Shown: positions 16,188 through 25,556, counted from the first letter of the stretch. The stretch is 64,000 nt of DNA from Flavobacteriia bacterium (GCA_004293165.1 RDYL01000002.1:496001-560000), one strand, 5' to 3'. Numbers and translations are program-made. Notes: generated from the letters alone by a model not told the origin.

Positions 16188-17659
16188 TGGATAGAATTTT
16201 TAATATCAAAAATCTTTCACTTCAAATAAGAATATTTTTATCCATGATATTCTTAACACTTATTGCGTCAATACTTATTGCTACAGTTTCTATTTATCAA
16301 TTTAGAAAAGAGGCGCGTGAATACCATCAAGATCGTTTAGAGCGCAAGGAAACAGCTATTACAGAACATATAAATTATGTGCTACAAACAACAACCTATC
16401 CGCTAAACACACAAAACATTCCGCTAATTTTTAAAGAAAAAATATTTGAATTAGCAGACATTCATAGCATGGAAATTAATTTCTTTGATTTAAAAGGAAA
16501 TCTATTAATTTCATCAAAAGCTATTTTTAAGCTGGATAAAGACAAACCTAAAATTAATCCTTCTACTTTAAAAATCATACAATCTTCATTAGATAAACGC
16601 TATATTGAATTTTCAAAAGTAGAAGACCAATCCTTTCGTTCTTCGTATTCTTATTTAAAGGATACCAAGTTTAAACCAATGGGAATTTTGAATTTGCCCT
16701 ACGAAGAAAATACTGAATTTTATGACAATGAAGTGCAAAATTTCTTAATACGTTTTGGTCAAGTTTATGTATTTATGTTTTTGATTTCTATTGTGTTATC
16801 CTATTTTTTATCAAGTTATATTACAAAATCTTTAAAAATTATTAGCGATAAAATTCAGCAAACTCAATTAGACCAACGCAACGAGAAAATTGTTATAGAA
16901 GATGGTAGTAAGGAAATTAACTTACTAGTTCGTTCCTATAATAATATGGTGGATAAATTAGAAGAAAGTGCTGTTGTTTTAGCACAAAGTGAACGAGAAC
17001 AAGCATGGAGAGAAATGGCAAAACAAGTGGCGCACGAAATTAAAAATCCACTTACGCCAATGCGTTTAACCGTACAAAGTTTTCAACGAAAGTTTGATGT
17101 TACTGATCCAAATATGTCAAAAAAGATTGATGATTATACAAAAACAATTCTTCAACAAATTGACACTATGAGTGCAGTAGCAAATGCATTTTCTAATTTT
17201 GCAACCATGCCAGCACAACAAAATGAAACGCTAAATGTGGTCTATATTGTTAAAATGGCATTGGAAATTTTTAATGAAAATTATATTCAATTTTCTGCAA
17301 TAGAAGAAGAAATTATTGCCAAATTAGATCGAACACAATTAATCCGTGTGATAACAAATTTGGTTAAAAATGCCATTCAAGCTATTCCAGAAGAGCAAGA
17401 AAATAAATTAGTTTTCGTAACCGTTTTTAGACAAGACAACTATGTTAAAATTGCGGTAAAAGATAACGGAAAAGGAATTTCTGAAGAAAATCAGGCGCGA
17501 GTTTTTGAACCAAAATTCACTACCAAATCAAGTGGAATGGGACTTGGTCTAGCAATAATAAAAAATATTATTGAAAATTACCATGGAACAATTACTTTTG
17601 AAACGGAATTAAACAACGGAACCGAATTTTTGGTTTCTTTCCCAATAAATAAACTATAA
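16187..17659 (+). CDS. NtrY-like sensor histidine kinase
   Basis: A membrane kinase of 490 residues. Two membrane helices lie at about 14-36 and 190-210, flanking a periplasmic domain of about 150 residues, then a HAMP region and the H-box VAHEIKNPLTPMRL, which is the NtrY-type form. The N-box (NLVKNAIQAIPE), G1 (VKDNGKGI) and G2 (GMGLGLAI) motifs are intact. No response regulator lies next to it, so it is an orphan here. Translation is coupled to hemJ, which suggests a signal tied to heme or respiration, but that is inference. Confidence 0.88.
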   Translation: MDRIFNIKNLSLQIRIFLSMIFLTLIASILIATVSIYQFRKEAREYHQDRLERKETAITEHINYVLQTTTYPLNTQNIPLIFKEKIFELADIHSMEINFFDLKGNLLISSKAIFKLDKDKPKINPSTLKIIQSSLDKRYIEFSKVEDQSFRSSYSYLKDTKFKPMGILNLPYEENTEFYDNEVQNFLIRFGQVYVFMFLISIVLSYFLSSYITKSLKIISDKIQQTQLDQRNEKIVIEDGSKEINLLVRSYNNMVDKLEESAVVLAQSEREQAWREMAKQVAHEIKNPLTPMRLTVQSFQRKFDVTDPNMSKKIDDYTKTILQQIDTMSAVANAFSNFATMPAQQNETLNVVYIVKMALEIFNENYIQFSAIEEEIIAKLDRTQLIRVITNLVKNAIQAIPEEQENKLVFVTVFRQDNYVKIAVKDNGKGISEENQARVFEPKFTTKSSGMGLGLAIIKNIIENYHGTITFETELNNGTEFLVSFPINKL

Positions 17660-17669
17660 ACATACTATA

Positions 17670-18446
17670 ATGGAAAACATTTTAATTGAAAAACAAGACA
17701 ATATTGCGGTTATTACCATTAATAGACCAACAAAATTAAATGCTTTAAATATACAAACTATACAAGAATTACATGATGGTTTTAAAACATTAAGCGAAGA
17801 CAAATCGGTTAAAGCCATCATTATTATTGGAAGTGGAGAAAAAGCATTTGTAGCTGGAGCTGATATTTCAGAATTTGCAAATTTTTCTGTTGAAGAAGGT
17901 GGAAAGTTGGCTGCAGAAGGACAAGCTTTATTATTTGATTTTGTTCAAAATTTAGACACTCCTGTAATTGCTGCTGTAAATGGTTTTGCTTTAGGAGGTG
18001 GATTAGAATTAGCCATGTCGTGTCATTTTAGAGTGGCTTCTGATAATGCAAAAATGGGATTACCAGAAGTAACTTTAGGAGTAATTCCAGGTTATGGAGG
18101 AACGCAACGTTTAGCACAATTAGTAGGAAAAGGTCGTGCCATGGAAATGATTATGACAGCAGGAATGATTGATGCCGAAACAGCTAAAAATTACGGGTTA
18201 GTAAATCATGTTGTATCACAAGCAGAATTACTAGATTTTACAAAAGGAATTGCTGCTAAAATCACTAAAAATTCTAGTGTTGCTATTGCAAAAGCAATTC
18301 AAGCTATAAATGCAAATTATATTGATGGTGTAAATGGATACCAAGTAGAAATTGAAAATTTTGGAGCTAGTTTTGGAACTGAAGATTTTAAAGAAGGAAC
18401 TACCGCATTTTTAGAAAAAAGAAAAGCAGCGTTTCCAGGCAGATAA
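17670..18446 (+). CDS. Enoyl-CoA hydratase/isomerase (crotonase family)
   Basis: A 258-residue crotonase-fold enzyme, probably hydrating short-chain 2-enoyl-CoA in fatty acid or amino acid breakdown. The oxyanion-hole motifs are visible: AFVAGADISEFA and VNGFALGGGLELAMSC. The two catalytic glutamates of hydratases fit GGGLE at about residue 113 and the GLPEVTLGVIPGYGG segment at about 133. It follows the kinase gene by 10 bases and ends in a terminator, so it closes the hemH-hemJ transcript. A role in heme synthesis is not apparent. Confidence 0.92.
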   Translation: MENILIEKQDNIAVITINRPTKLNALNIQTIQELHDGFKTLSEDKSVKAIIIIGSGEKAFVAGADISEFANFSVEEGGKLAAEGQALLFDFVQNLDTPVIAAVNGFALGGGLELAMSCHFRVASDNAKMGLPEVTLGVIPGYGGTQRLAQLVGKGRAMEMIMTAGMIDAETAKNYGLVNHVVSQAELLDFTKGIAAKITKNSSVAIAKAIQAINANYIDGVNGYQVEIENFGASFGTEDFKEGTTAFLEKRKAAFPGR

Positions 18447-18566
18447 TTAATACATGTTAAAGTAATAATAATTTCGCTCTAAGAAATTAATATTGATAAT
18501 ATTGTGTTTTTTTCAGTACAATTAACTGTAAAAAACAACTTTTAAAAGTTTCATTTTAAAGTAATA

Positions 18567-18592
18567 AAAACCCAGATTTTTTTCTGGGTTTT
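18567..18592 (+). terminator. Terminator closing the hemH-hemJ transcript
   Basis: The stem AAAACCCAGA with TCTGGGTTTT has a 6-T loop and ends in a T-rich tail. It lies 121 bases after the enoyl-CoA hydratase stop. The rest of the 268-base spacer (18447-18714) shows only the promoter-like element before gdhA. Confidence 0.9.
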
Positions 18593-18657
18593 TATTTGAC
18601 CTCCAAAATTTCAATCATTTTTTTGATGATTTAATAATTTTTTATTGTTAAAATACT

Positions 18658-18665
18658 TAATTTTG
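18658..18665 (+). promoter_or_regulatory. Candidate gdhA -7 element
   Basis: TAATTTTG matches the Bacteroidota TANNTTTG -7 box and lies 50 bases before the gdhA start. I see no clean TTTG at the usual -33 distance, so this is tentative. Confidence 0.4.
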
Positions 18666-18714
18666 AATCGAATTTTAAATTTATTGATAATTCATCAAAA
18701 ACAACACAACAATT

Positions 18715-20058
18715 ATGACCCAAAAAATTAATGACTTTGTAGCAGAAGTTGCAAAAACAAATCCAAACGAGCCTGAATTTTTACAAGCAGTTCATGAAGT
18801 TGCTGAAGCAGTAATTCCATTTATTGAGAACAACAACAAATACAACAACAAAATGCTTTTAGAGCGAATGGTAGAGCCTGAAAGAGTAGTTATGTTTAGA
18901 GTTGCTTGGATAGATGATGCAGGTAAAACAAGAATTAATAAAGGTTATCGTATTCAAATGAATTCTGCGATTGGACCTTATAAAGGAGGTTTGCGTTTTC
19001 ATCCATCTGTTAATTTAAGTATTTTGAAATTTTTAGCTTTTGAACAAGTGTTTAAAAACAGCTTAACTACATTACCAATGGGTGGTGGGAAAGGAGGTTC
19101 AAACTTTGATCCTAAAGGTAAATCAGATATAGAAATTATGCGTTTTTGTCAAGCGTTTATGCAAGAATTAGCGAAACATATTGGTGCAGATACCGATGTT
19201 CCTGCTGGAGATATTGGCGTTGGCGGTAGAGAAGTAGGTTACATGTTTGGTCAGTATAAAAAAACAAGAAATGAGTTTACAGGAGTTTTAACGGGTAAAG
19301 GAATTTCTTTTGGAGGTTCATTAATTCGTCCAGAAGCTACGGGTTATGGAACGGTTTATTTTGCTCAAAGTATGTTGGCAACTAAAAACACTACGTTTGC
19401 TGGAAAAACAGTAATTGTTTCTGGTTCTGGAAATGTGGCTCAATACGCTATTGAAAAAGCAACTCAATTGGGTGCAAAAGTAGTTACTGCTTCAGATTCA
19501 TCGGGATATATTTATGATGCTGATGGAATAGATACTGAAAAATTAGCTTACATTATGGAAATTAAAAATGTAAACTATGGTAGAATTTCTGACTATGTAG
19601 CAAAATATTCAAATGCTAAATTTGTAGCTGGAAAACGTCCTTGGGAAGTAAAAGGAGATATTGCATTACCTTGTGCAACGCAAAACGAGTTAAACGGAGA
19701 AGAAGCTAAAGCATTAGTACAAAACGGTTGTATTTGTGTTGCTGAAGGAGCTAACATGCCTTCAACACCAGAAGCAATTGCAGAATTCCATAAAGCAAAA
19801 ATCTTATTTGCTCCAGGAAAAGCGTCAAATGCTGGAGGAGTAGCAACATCTGGTTTAGAAATGTCACAAAACTCATTACGTTTAAGTTGGACTACAGAAG
19901 AAGTAGATCAAAGATTATTCAAAATTATGAGCAATATTCATGAATCTTGTGTAAAATATGGAACAAATGAAGATGGCTATGTAGATTATGTAAAAGGAGC
20001 AAATATTGCAGGTTTTGTTAAAGTAGCAGATGCAATGTTAGCGCAAGGAGTGGTATAA
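18715..20058 (+). CDS. gdhA: NADP-type glutamate dehydrogenase
   Basis: The enzyme interconverts 2-oxoglutarate plus ammonium and glutamate, and in this length class (447 residues, hexameric) usually works in ammonium assimilation with NADPH. The substrate-binding region has YKGGLRFHPSVN and LPMGGGKGG with the catalytic lysine region, and TDVPAGDIGVGGREVGYM carries the catalytic aspartate. The nucleotide domain has VIVSGSGNVAQYAIEKA. It is flanked by terminators on both sides and so is monocistronic. Confidence 0.96.
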   Translation: MTQKINDFVAEVAKTNPNEPEFLQAVHEVAEAVIPFIENNNKYNNKMLLERMVEPERVVMFRVAWIDDAGKTRINKGYRIQMNSAIGPYKGGLRFHPSVNLSILKFLAFEQVFKNSLTTLPMGGGKGGSNFDPKGKSDIEIMRFCQAFMQELAKHIGADTDVPAGDIGVGGREVGYMFGQYKKTRNEFTGVLTGKGISFGGSLIRPEATGYGTVYFAQSMLATKNTTFAGKTVIVSGSGNVAQYAIEKATQLGAKVVTASDSSGYIYDADGIDTEKLAYIMEIKNVNYGRISDYVAKYSNAKFVAGKRPWEVKGDIALPCATQNELNGEEAKALVQNGCICVAEGANMPSTPEAIAEFHKAKILFAPGKASNAGGVATSGLEMSQNSLRLSWTTEEVDQRLFKIMSNIHESCVKYGTNEDGYVDYVKGANIAGFVKVADAMLAQGVV

Positions 20059-20105
20059 TAAGTTTACAATTTCAGTTTAGAGATTAATAAACAGATTTTA
20101 AATAT

Positions 20106-20137
20106 AAAAGCAGTTTTCAGAAATGAAAACTGCTTTT
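20106..20137 (+). terminator. Terminator after gdhA
   Basis: A perfect 14-bp stem (AAAAGCAGTTTTCA with TGAAAACTGCTTTT) around a GAAA loop is followed by a T-run. It lies between the convergent gdhA and HD-hydrolase genes and may serve both. Confidence 0.93.
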
Positions 20138-20163
20138 TTTATTTAGTAATTCAAAACTGCTCA

Positions 20164-20808
20164 CTATTCTTCACCATCCCACTCAGCATAAAACTGACTT
20201 AAATAAGTAATCATAAAATCATGGCGTTTTTGAGCAATTTTTTTACCAGTTTCGGTATTCATTTTATCTTTAAGAAGTAATAGCTTTTCGTAAAAGTGAT
20301 TCAGTGTTGGCGATTCACTGTTTTTATATTCTTCTTTACTCATATTCAAATTTGGCTGAATATTCGGATTGTATAATGGACGATTTTTAAATCCACCATA
20401 GTTAAAAGTGCGTGCAATTCCAATCGCACCAATTGCATCCAATCGATCTGCATCTTGAACAATTTCTAACTCCTTGGAATTAAATTTTTTCTCAAAATTT
20501 CCGCCTTTAAACGAAATATTTTCAATGATGGAAATTACATGTGAAATGATGTTTTCAGAAACATTTTGTGATTCCAAGAAAATTCTTGCTGTTTTTGGAC
20601 CAATCTTTTCATCACCATCGTGAAATTTCGAATCAGCAATATCATGTAATAAAGCACCTAGTTTTACAATTGTGATATCACAATCTTCTTCTTCAGCAAT
20701 TAATAATGCATTTTTATATACACGTTCAATATGAAACCAGTCATGCCCACCTTCAGCATTGGTTAATTGATTCTTTACAAAAAGGATGGTATTATTGATT
20801 AATTGCAT
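20164..20808 (-). CDS. HD-domain phosphohydrolase (YedJ-like)
   Basis: A 214-residue metal-dependent phosphohydrolase of the HD superfamily. The first His is in GHDWFHIERV, the HD doublet is in LLHDIADSKF and a late Asp is in VQDADRLDAIGAIGI, so the full H...HD...D set is present. The length and the DRLDAIGAIGIARTF motif match the uncharacterised YedJ-type single-domain group. The substrate is unknown. It runs against gdhA and follows the desaturase gene, from which it is separated by a terminator. Confidence 0.85.
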   Translation of the reverse strand: MQLINNTILFVKNQLTNAEGGHDWFHIERVYKNALLIAEEEDCDITIVKLGALLHDIADSKFHDGDEKIGPKTARIFLESQNVSENIISHVISIIENISFKGGNFEKKFNSKELEIVQDADRLDAIGAIGIARTFNYGGFKNRPLYNPNIQPNLNMSKEEYKNSESPTLNHFYEKLLLLKDKMNTETGKKIAQKRHDFMITYLSQFYAEWDGEE

Positions 20809-20825
20809 GATTACAAGTTACAAAA

Positions 20826-20855
20826 AAATTCCAACTTTAAAAAAAATTGGAATTT
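20826..20855 (-). terminator. Terminator after the desaturase gene
   Basis: The arms AAATTCCAA and TTGGAATTT flank a 12-base A-rich loop, and the minus strand continues in a T-run. It lies 24 bases past the desaturase stop. Confidence 0.7.
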
Positions 20856-20879
20856 AGATTTTTTAATATTCGGATATTT

Positions 20880-21878
20880 TTATCTAGCTAAAGCAGGTTC
20901 CACCCATTTAAAAAGTTGCCCTTCCGCAGGAACCACTAATCTTTCTGAAATTTTTGCCATTCGTGAAGGTAATTTCAATAGGTAATCTCTTGCTTTTTCT
21001 GCTTCATCAGTTAGATTACATATTTTTTCAATTTCCCATTTTTCATTTAGTTTCTGAAGAATATCTACGTAGTCCATAGCTGTGTAAACACCTAAACGCT
21101 GTGCTGATTCTGAGAATTTTTCAAAAGCAGTTCCAATACTTTCTCCTGATTCTCTAATTAAATGTGCAGGCATCGTAATTTTTTTCTTCATCATGTATTG
21201 AAAAGATAACATCATTTCGCTTGGATCTACTTCAAAAATACGTTTCACAAATTCACTATAAGCTAAGTGATGACGCATTTCGTCTCCAGCAATTAAATTA
21301 CACATTTTGTGTAGTTTTTTATCGCCATATTTTTTAGCTAGTAATGCTACACGATTGTGAGAAACATAAGTAGCTAATTCTTGAAAACTTGTAAAAACAA
21401 AGTTTTTATAAGGATCTCTTCCGGTTCCAGGATCAAAACCGTCGTTGATTAAATGGTGTGTTGTGATTTCCACTTCACGCATATTTACTCTTCCAGAAAG
21501 ATAAAGATATTTATTTAAAACATCTCCGTGACGATTTTCTTCCCCTGTCCATTGGCGTAACCATTTTGCCCAACCATTGTCGCCATTTTCTCCTTTTTGA
21601 GTAACGCCTTCTACATCCATTAACCATGTTTCATAAGTAGGCAAAGCTTCTTCAGTAATGGTGTCACCAACTAAAGTAACCCAGAAATCATAAGGTAAAT
21701 CTTTTGCAATTTCGCGTAATTCTTTCACTTCTTCCAAGAAGTTTTCTTTTGAAGAGTCAGGAAGTAAATCTGTAGGTTGCCATATTTTTTCAACCGGAAT
21801 TAAGAATTCTTCCACAAAATGATCCACTTTTTTTTCTAAAAATTGCATCACCTCTAATCGTACATTTTGTATTGACAT
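20880..21878 (-). CDS. Acyl-ACP desaturase (type 2 fatty acid desaturase)
   Basis: A soluble diiron desaturase that puts a cis double bond in acyl chains on acyl carrier protein, as in plastid stearoyl-ACP desaturase. The two iron-binding motifs are EENRHGDVL near residue 112 and DEMRHHLAY near residue 198, both intact. The length of 332 residues fits bacterial members. It lies 3 bases after the lysophospholipid acyltransferase gene in the same direction, which suggests one lipid-modification operon making unsaturated chains for membrane lipids. Confidence 0.93.
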   Translation of the reverse strand: MSIQNVRLEVMQFLEKKVDHFVEEFLIPVEKIWQPTDLLPDSSKENFLEEVKELREIAKDLPYDFWVTLVGDTITEEALPTYETWLMDVEGVTQKGENGDNGWAKWLRQWTGEENRHGDVLNKYLYLSGRVNMREVEITTHHLINDGFDPGTGRDPYKNFVFTSFQELATYVSHNRVALLAKKYGDKKLHKMCNLIAGDEMRHHLAYSEFVKRIFEVDPSEMMLSFQYMMKKKITMPAHLIRESGESIGTAFEKFSESAQRLGVYTAMDYVDILQKLNEKWEIEKICNLTDEAEKARDYLLKLPSRMAKISERLVVPAEGQLFKWVEPALAR

Positions 21879-21881
21879 GGG

Positions 21882-22616
21882 TTATATTTTGATGTGTTCA
21901 GTAATTGTTTTTTCAGTGTATTCAAAAATTTCTTCAAACGCATGTTCTGAAATCTTCATTGGTTTGTGAATTGTAAAATCTAATTTCACACCAAGACCCA
22001 ATGGGAATTGTCCGAATTTAGTCATTTTCCACGAGTTATTAATTGTAATTGGTAAGAAGTAAGCATCAGGTGCAAACTTGTATAACATTTTTAAACCATT
22101 CACAGCGAAAGGTTTAGGTGTTCCCGTTTTGCTTCTTGTTCCTTCTGGGAAAATCACTACGGAGTAATTATTATTGTTTACTAATTCAGCTACTTTTTTA
22201 ATTTCAGGCAAAGCTTGTTTTGGATCTTTTCGGTTAATTAAGGCTGAACCTCCATGTCGTAAATTATAAGAAACACTCGGAATTCCTTTTCCTAATTCTA
22301 TTTTACTGATAAATTTAGGATGTACTTTTCTTAAAAACCAAATAATAGTGGTAATATCATGTAAGCTTTGATGATTGGCTACAATAATTAAAGGTTTGTT
22401 TTCAGGTATGTTTTCCATTCCTTTAATGTGGTAAGTAGTTCCTATAACGTGAGCAGTTCTAACAAGAAACCAATTAAGGTAAGCCACACTTAGTCGATGG
22501 GCATTGTATCCAAAAACATTGAAACATATCCATTGTATAGGATGGAAAATTACCAACCATAATAGGAATAAAATATAGTAAATTATCGATAATAGGTATG
22601 AAAGAATTTTTTCCAT
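21882..22616 (-). CDS. 1-acyl-sn-glycerol-3-phosphate acyltransferase (PlsC-like)
   Basis: The enzyme acylates lysophosphatidate or a related lipid at the membrane. The HX4D catalytic motif is in NHQSLHDI and the glycerophosphate-binding motif is FPEGTRS; the final part carries PITINNSW. An open frame extends 16 codons upstream, but MEKILSYLLSIIYY starts with a normal membrane-anchoring N-terminus, so I chose that start (244 residues). It sits 3 bases before the acyl-ACP desaturase gene. Confidence 0.9.
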   Translation of the reverse strand: MEKILSYLLSIIYYILFLLWLVIFHPIQWICFNVFGYNAHRLSVAYLNWFLVRTAHVIGTTYHIKGMENIPENKPLIIVANHQSLHDITTIIWFLRKVHPKFISKIELGKGIPSVSYNLRHGGSALINRKDPKQALPEIKKVAELVNNNNYSVVIFPEGTRSKTGTPKPFAVNGLKMLYKFAPDAYFLPITINNSWKMTKFGQFPLGLGVKLDFTIHKPMKISEHAFEEIFEYTEKTITEHIKI

Positions 22617-22652
22617 AAAAAACCAATTTGGGCAAAAGTAAGCTTTAAAATA

Positions 22653-22680
22653 AAAAACCACCAATGTTTTGGTGGTTTTT
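22653..22680 (-). terminator. Terminator after the Cys-rich lipoprotein gene
   Basis: A perfect 12-bp stem (AAAAACCACCAA with TTGGTGGTTTTT) with a TGTT loop gives a T-run on the minus strand. It separates the lipoprotein gene from the acyltransferase gene downstream. Confidence 0.92.
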
Positions 22681-22714
22681 ATTGTATGCCAGCATAGTAT
22701 CTTAGCAATATTTG

Positions 22715-23101
22715 TTAGTTAATAATTGTACAGTTACCATTTAAACAATCAATATTATTAGGAGGAGTTACTACCATACAATCAGAAACTGCTTCCGTTT
22801 GTAGGTTGTATAGATGATCCATTTCATAATATTCATTTACTAAATTTTCTAGCGTATTTTGATTTACCGCACTGGGATAAGCCAAATATTCTCTAGGTCC
22901 ACCACAAGGCTTAGCACCAAATGCAATATAATTACAATTTGATGTGTTGGTACACGGAAAACTGTTGATATAATCAAGAATCTCTTGTTTTTTTTCAATC
23001 AATTGTTCAGGTGTAATTTCCGTAACATTTGATTCATTTTCATCACATTGAAAACTTTGCAATAAAATGGACAAAAGTAAAATTCGAACTATAATCTTCA
23101 T
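22715..23101 (-). CDS. Cys-rich lipoprotein of unknown function
   Basis: I cannot assign a function to this 128-residue protein. It has a short signal ending in a possible lipobox (SILLQSFQC, Cys19), an acidic linker, and a domain with seven further cysteines. The domain core reads NCNYIAFGAKPCGGPREYLAYP, a pattern I recall only from uncharacterised bacterial proteins. Paired cysteines suggest disulfides in the periplasm. It is followed by a strong terminator. The bacilliredoxin gene ends 55 bases after this gene's start and is in the same direction. Confidence 0.65.
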   Translation of the reverse strand: MKIIVRILLLSILLQSFQCDENESNVTEITPEQLIEKKQEILDYINSFPCTNTSNCNYIAFGAKPCGGPREYLAYPSAVNQNTLENLVNEYYEMDHLYNLQTEAVSDCMVVTPPNNIDCLNGNCTIIN

Positions 23102-23156
23102 AATCTTTTTTAATAAGATTCAAAAATCATGAAAAGGTTGCGTGGTATAAATTTAT

Positions 23157-23567
23157 TTAGCAAAATTCGTTGTAAGCGTCTTTTAAATTTTCAGCAATTA
23201 ATTCAGCTGGGCGACCTTCAATGTGATGACGTTCTAACATGTGAACTAATTCACCATCTTTAAACAAAGCCATACATGGCGATGATGGAGGAAAAGGGAA
23301 CATGTGTTGACGCGCTGCATCAACAGCATCTTTATCAACTCCTGCAAATACGGTTACTAATTGTGAAGGTTTTTTTGCACCATCTAAACTCATTTTTGCT
23401 CCCGGACGTGCGTTTCTTGCTGCACAACCACAAACCGAGTTGATGACTACTAACGTAGTTCCTTCGTTTTTTAAAGCATTTTCTACTGCTTCAGCGCTAT
23501 ATAATTCTTGAAAACCAGCTTCTGTTAATTCAGCACGCATTGGTTTTACCATTTCTTCTGGATACAT
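23157..23567 (-). CDS. BrxA/BrxB-type bacilliredoxin
   Basis: A small thioredoxin-fold protein of the YphP/YqiW family that in Bacillus removes bacillithiol from protein thiols. The signature is [16 protein letters not shown] with the CGC redox motif at about residues 53-55. A late Cys-containing segment [15 protein letters not shown] follows. The 136-residue length is typical. It is cytoplasmic and single-gene here. Its presence suggests bacillithiol-type redox control, which I infer from the family. Confidence 0.9.
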   Translation of the reverse strand: MYPEEMVKPMRAELTEAGFQELYSAEAVENALKNEGTTLVVINSVCGCAARNARPGAKMSLDGAKKPSQLVTVFAGVDKDAVDAARQHMFPFPPSSPCMALFKDGELVHMLERHHIEGRPAELIAENLKDAYNEFC

Positions 23568-23668
23568 ATTTGTAATGTTATAAGTTAACGAGATGCAAAG
23601 TTACAAAGTTTTTTGCTTGATAGGGAATACCAATTCATAAAGATTTGTTATGATTTGATAGTTTACGG

Positions 23669-24808
23669 CTATTTTAAAATTCGGCCTATGAACGCTTTCA
23701 CAAATATCATTTTCGGACATTTCCAAATCACTTGCAAATCTTCCCAGATTGAAGTTTCTTCATCTAAAAATTTAAAAATCACAGTTGAATTTCCATTTCT
23801 AAACATCGAAGAAAATATTTTGGAACCTAAATCGTTTTTAGAACTTAAAATATCCAACAACAATAAATCATAGAACCAAAATTTATCTTTTTTATGAAAT
23901 TTCGTAAAGTCAGATTCAGATTTTAGAAATTGAACTAATGACTTTGATTTTTTGGATGCGCTTTTAAAAGTATAACCTGTGCTAGCTTTTGTCCAACCAC
24001 CAGCTGAACCAATATTGATGATGTTCTTAGTATTGTGTTTCCAAAAAGGATAACACGTCATTGGAATATTGCCTTGTTCTTTTTCTAGGATTTCGTATTC
24101 GGTTATTCCGAGATTTTCAATATATTTCAGAATTTCAGATTCATATTCCTCTTTTGAAAGTAAGTCTTTTGAAAATAAGGTGTATTCCAATAAAGCTTCA
24201 TTTTCCGATGTTGGTAAAACATACATAAAACGCGTATTGCCTTTTTGTTCCAACGAAAAATCCATGAAAGTAGCACAATTTGGAGTAAAAACCGCTTCTT
24301 TACTTTTGATAAACCAACCAATAAAATGTTGCTGAATTAAAGAGAATTTATTTTGTGCAGTTACAACTTTAGGGTTGTAAATTGAATTGAATACTTTGTT
24401 ACAAGTGAATGTTTCACTTTCTGTTTTTACAACGCAATGATTTCCTAATTCTGTAAAATCAACTACTTTTTGATTTAGAAAATGGATGTTTTTATGTTCG
24501 GAAATTTTCTTGAAAACTAATTCGTAAAAATCTAAACCATTGATTTTTTTGTATTGATACGGCGTTAATTCTAAAACCCGATTAAATTTTTCATTCGCAA
24601 AAACGGCTTGATTCCATTTTTTTGAGGCAATTTCATCAAATAAATTGTCTTCATCCCAAAAGCACCAAGTTCTATCATTTGTTTTTTTTGTATTCTCATC
24701 TATTAGCAAAATAGATTTATCATTAAACTTTCCAGATAAAAGCATTTCATAAACGGTCATCAAAGCCGATAATCCTGAACCTGTGAAAATGTAATGATAG
24801 TGTTGCAT
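23669..24808 (-). CDS. crtY: Lycopene beta-cyclase
   Basis: A flavoprotein that cyclises lycopene ends to beta-carotene rings in flavobacterial carotenoid (zeaxanthin) synthesis. The FAD-binding start is YIFTGSGLSALMTVYEML, followed by the NDRTWCFWDEDN motif typical of CrtY and a late GSAGGWTKASTGYTF segment. It is 379 residues, the expected size. No other crt gene is in the window, so the rest of the pathway lies elsewhere. It is 1 base after the outer-membrane protein gene and probably shares its promoter. Confidence 0.9.
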   Translation of the reverse strand: MQHYHYIFTGSGLSALMTVYEMLLSGKFNDKSILLIDENTKKTNDRTWCFWDEDNLFDEIASKKWNQAVFANEKFNRVLELTPYQYKKINGLDFYELVFKKISEHKNIHFLNQKVVDFTELGNHCVVKTESETFTCNKVFNSIYNPKVVTAQNKFSLIQQHFIGWFIKSKEAVFTPNCATFMDFSLEQKGNTRFMYVLPTSENEALLEYTLFSKDLLSKEEYESEILKYIENLGITEYEILEKEQGNIPMTCYPFWKHNTKNIINIGSAGGWTKASTGYTFKSASKKSKSLVQFLKSESDFTKFHKKDKFWFYDLLLLDILSSKNDLGSKIFSSMFRNGNSTVIFKFLDEETSIWEDLQVIWKCPKMIFVKAFIGRILK

Positions 24809-24809
24809 G

Positions 24810-25547
24810 TTAGATACGAAATGAAAAACCTAAAGATAAATAATATTTTGGGGCGTTTTTTGTAATTCCAACCCCCGAAGACAAATCTAACATAAAATTA
24901 TTGCTTATCAAATAAGTAAATCCACCATCTACACTGTGATGTGCTTTTTGATTTTCTGGCGCAAATCCAAATAGTTCTATATATGAGCCCATCTTTTCTG
25001 AAATAGTAAATCCCGAAGAAATAGTATATAAGTAAGTTGGGTTTGGTAACATTCCATCCCATTCAGCCCCTAAATTATATCCAATGTTTATTTTTCTAGT
25101 TAGTGTGTGTTGCATTGTAAATCTAAATTGAGGTGCATTTGTATTTGTTTTAAAATGAGTTGAAGCAACATTAGGTAAGCTAATATGAGCTATAAAAGAA
25201 GTTTTTGGCAGTAAACCTTTTTCCTCTGCTAGTTTCGTTTTAAATCCTATAAGCGTTGAAGGAAATCCTGATTGAATTGTGTTCTTATTTTTTTGATTAT
25301 CAAATCCTGTTATTAATCTTATTTCTAGAATATCATTTACACCATATTTTATAAGTATAGTTGGCAGATTTGAACTAGAAACATCATTATTTTCTTTTTG
25401 ATAATTAAATCCAGTTTCAATTTGCAGTATGTTTTTTGGAACAATTGCAGGTGTTTCAGTTTGATCAGGTCTATCTGTTTGAATGGATTCTTGAGCTTGT
25501 ATAAAGTTTGAAATTAATATTGCAAAGCACAGGCATTTCTTTATCAT
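24810..25547 (-). CDS. Outer-membrane beta-barrel protein (MetA-pathway phenol degradation family)
   Basis: A 245-residue exported protein with a signal peptide MIKKCLCFAILISNFIQAQ and then the QTDRPDQTETPAIVPKNILQ segment that is characteristic of this transporter-like outer-membrane family. Alternating hydrophobic strands and a terminal aromatic (SLGFSFRI) fit a small beta-barrel. The longer frame upstream is not a signal sequence, so I start at the internal Met. The gene is divergent from the DtxR regulator and its leader holds the TTTAGAT elements. The substrate is unknown. Confidence 0.7.
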   Translation of the reverse strand: MIKKCLCFAILISNFIQAQESIQTDRPDQTETPAIVPKNILQIETGFNYQKENNDVSSSNLPTILIKYGVNDILEIRLITGFDNQKNKNTIQSGFPSTLIGFKTKLAEEKGLLPKTSFIAHISLPNVASTHFKTNTNAPQFRFTMQHTLTRKINIGYNLGAEWDGMLPNPTYLYTISSGFTISEKMGSYIELFGFAPENQKAHHSVDGGFTYLISNNFMLDLSSGVGITKNAPKYYLSLGFSFRI

Positions 25548-25556
25548 AAAATTAAA

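Noticed and set aside
23613..23873. Plus-strand open frame near the crtY stop
   Set aside because: Most of it lies antisense to crtY and it has no recognisable motif.
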